DNA of 64,000 nt from Sphingorhabdus sp. SMR4y. Lineage in GTDB: Bacteria > Pseudomonadota > Alphaproteobacteria > Sphingomonadales > Sphingomonadaceae. Location: positions 1,855,001 through 1,919,000 of the forward strand of contig NZ_CP022336.1 of the NCBI RefSeq assembly GCF_002218195.1, given 5' to 3'. Both the position numbers and the translations under genes were made by a program. The notes beneath the pieces were generated by a model. That model made no database searches. It was not told the DNA's origin and worked only from the letters and a program-made list of their open reading frames with translations. Of this stretch, positions 63,923 to 64,000 are shown in pieces. How positions within the stretch are numbered: position 1 is the first letter of the stretch; every line of letters begins with the position of its first letter.

Positions 63923-64000
63923 TCAGGCGGCGAGCCGAAGAAAGGACACTGGTTTGGTCGATTTCAAGACGATCGGCTGCCCCGGCTGAGCCGAGAAAAG
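63923..64000 (-). CDS. Possible 3' end of a minus-strand gene
   Basis: An open frame from the window edge ends LRLAA and TGA at 63923, 15 bp before the nucleotidyltransferase start. Only 25 codons are visible (PGQPIVLKSTKPVSF), too few to identify. The tight spacing fits an operon. Confidence 0.35.
   Translation of the reverse strand, partial: LFSAQPGQPIVLKSTKPVSFLRLAA

Overview
The window reads as chromosomal DNA of a sphingomonad (order Sphingomonadales, Alphaproteobacteria). The signs are a serine palmitoyltransferase next to a dedicated acyl carrier protein (sphingolipid synthesis), an ATP12-type F1 assembly chaperone, HIG1 and TorF-type proteins, a GC-rich coding style, and short palindromic repeats of the kind scattered through sphingomonad genomes. 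I see no rRNA, tRNA, CRISPR array, phage or classical insertion sequence. Both ends cut genes: an MFS transporter on the left and probably the tail of a minus-strand gene on the right.

Layout. 1-3.4 kb: MFS/GPH transporter and an exported M3 peptidase. 3.5-10.9 kb: an unusual redox-signalling block. Four minus-strand genes encode a fusion of FAD reductase, two cyclic-nucleotide-binding domains and a four-cluster ferredoxin; a membrane cytochrome b-like protein; an FHA domain joined to a ten-CXXCH cytochrome c; and a CpdA-like phosphodiesterase. A divergent CcmI-like TPR gene follows. 10.9-11.65 kb: a small AT-richer patch with a GIY-YIG gene bracketed by inverted copies of a 31-bp palindromic element. 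11.7-22 kb: housekeeping genes (amn, an overlapping crcB-rluC-paiB-HAD-membrane-atp12 operon, hemH, an orphan molybdenum hydroxylase subunit, a CoA-binding protein, the Mrp/ApbC ATPase). 22-26.4 kb: membrane and envelope quality control (hflK, hflC, a DegP protease). 26.5-36.4 kb: HerA-like ATPase, thioesterase, GST, queF, FeS photolyase, sseA, metC, mscS, TorF porin.

36.4-49 kb: an Opp-like ABC importer without a binding protein, epoxide hydrolase, a PhyH-like oxygenase, 3-hydroxybutyryl-CoA dehydrogenase, a DUF1176 protein, the ergothioneine pair egtB-egtD, a cobalamin adenosyltransferase, HIG1, gluQ, an HNH nuclease and a CPBP protease with a readable promoter/operator. 49-56 kb: ppc, then a three-gene run of molybdopterin oxidoreductase, Rieske oxygenase and SDR. 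56-64 kb: obgE-proB, then a sphingolipid block (CerR-like reductase, acpP-like, spt) into which an opposing PycTM-like membrane protein and an AT-richer lipoprotein are set, then an enoyl-CoA hydratase and a Tam41-like nucleotidyltransferase.

Most notable is the 3.5-10.9 kb block. It holds an apparent electron path from NAD(P)H through FAD and Fe-S clusters to haem b and periplasmic multihaem c, with cyclic-nucleotide and FHA domains built into its enzymes and a cyclic-nucleotide phosphodiesterase homologue at its end. I know no characterised pathway with this composition. Its function is inferred from domains and gene order only.
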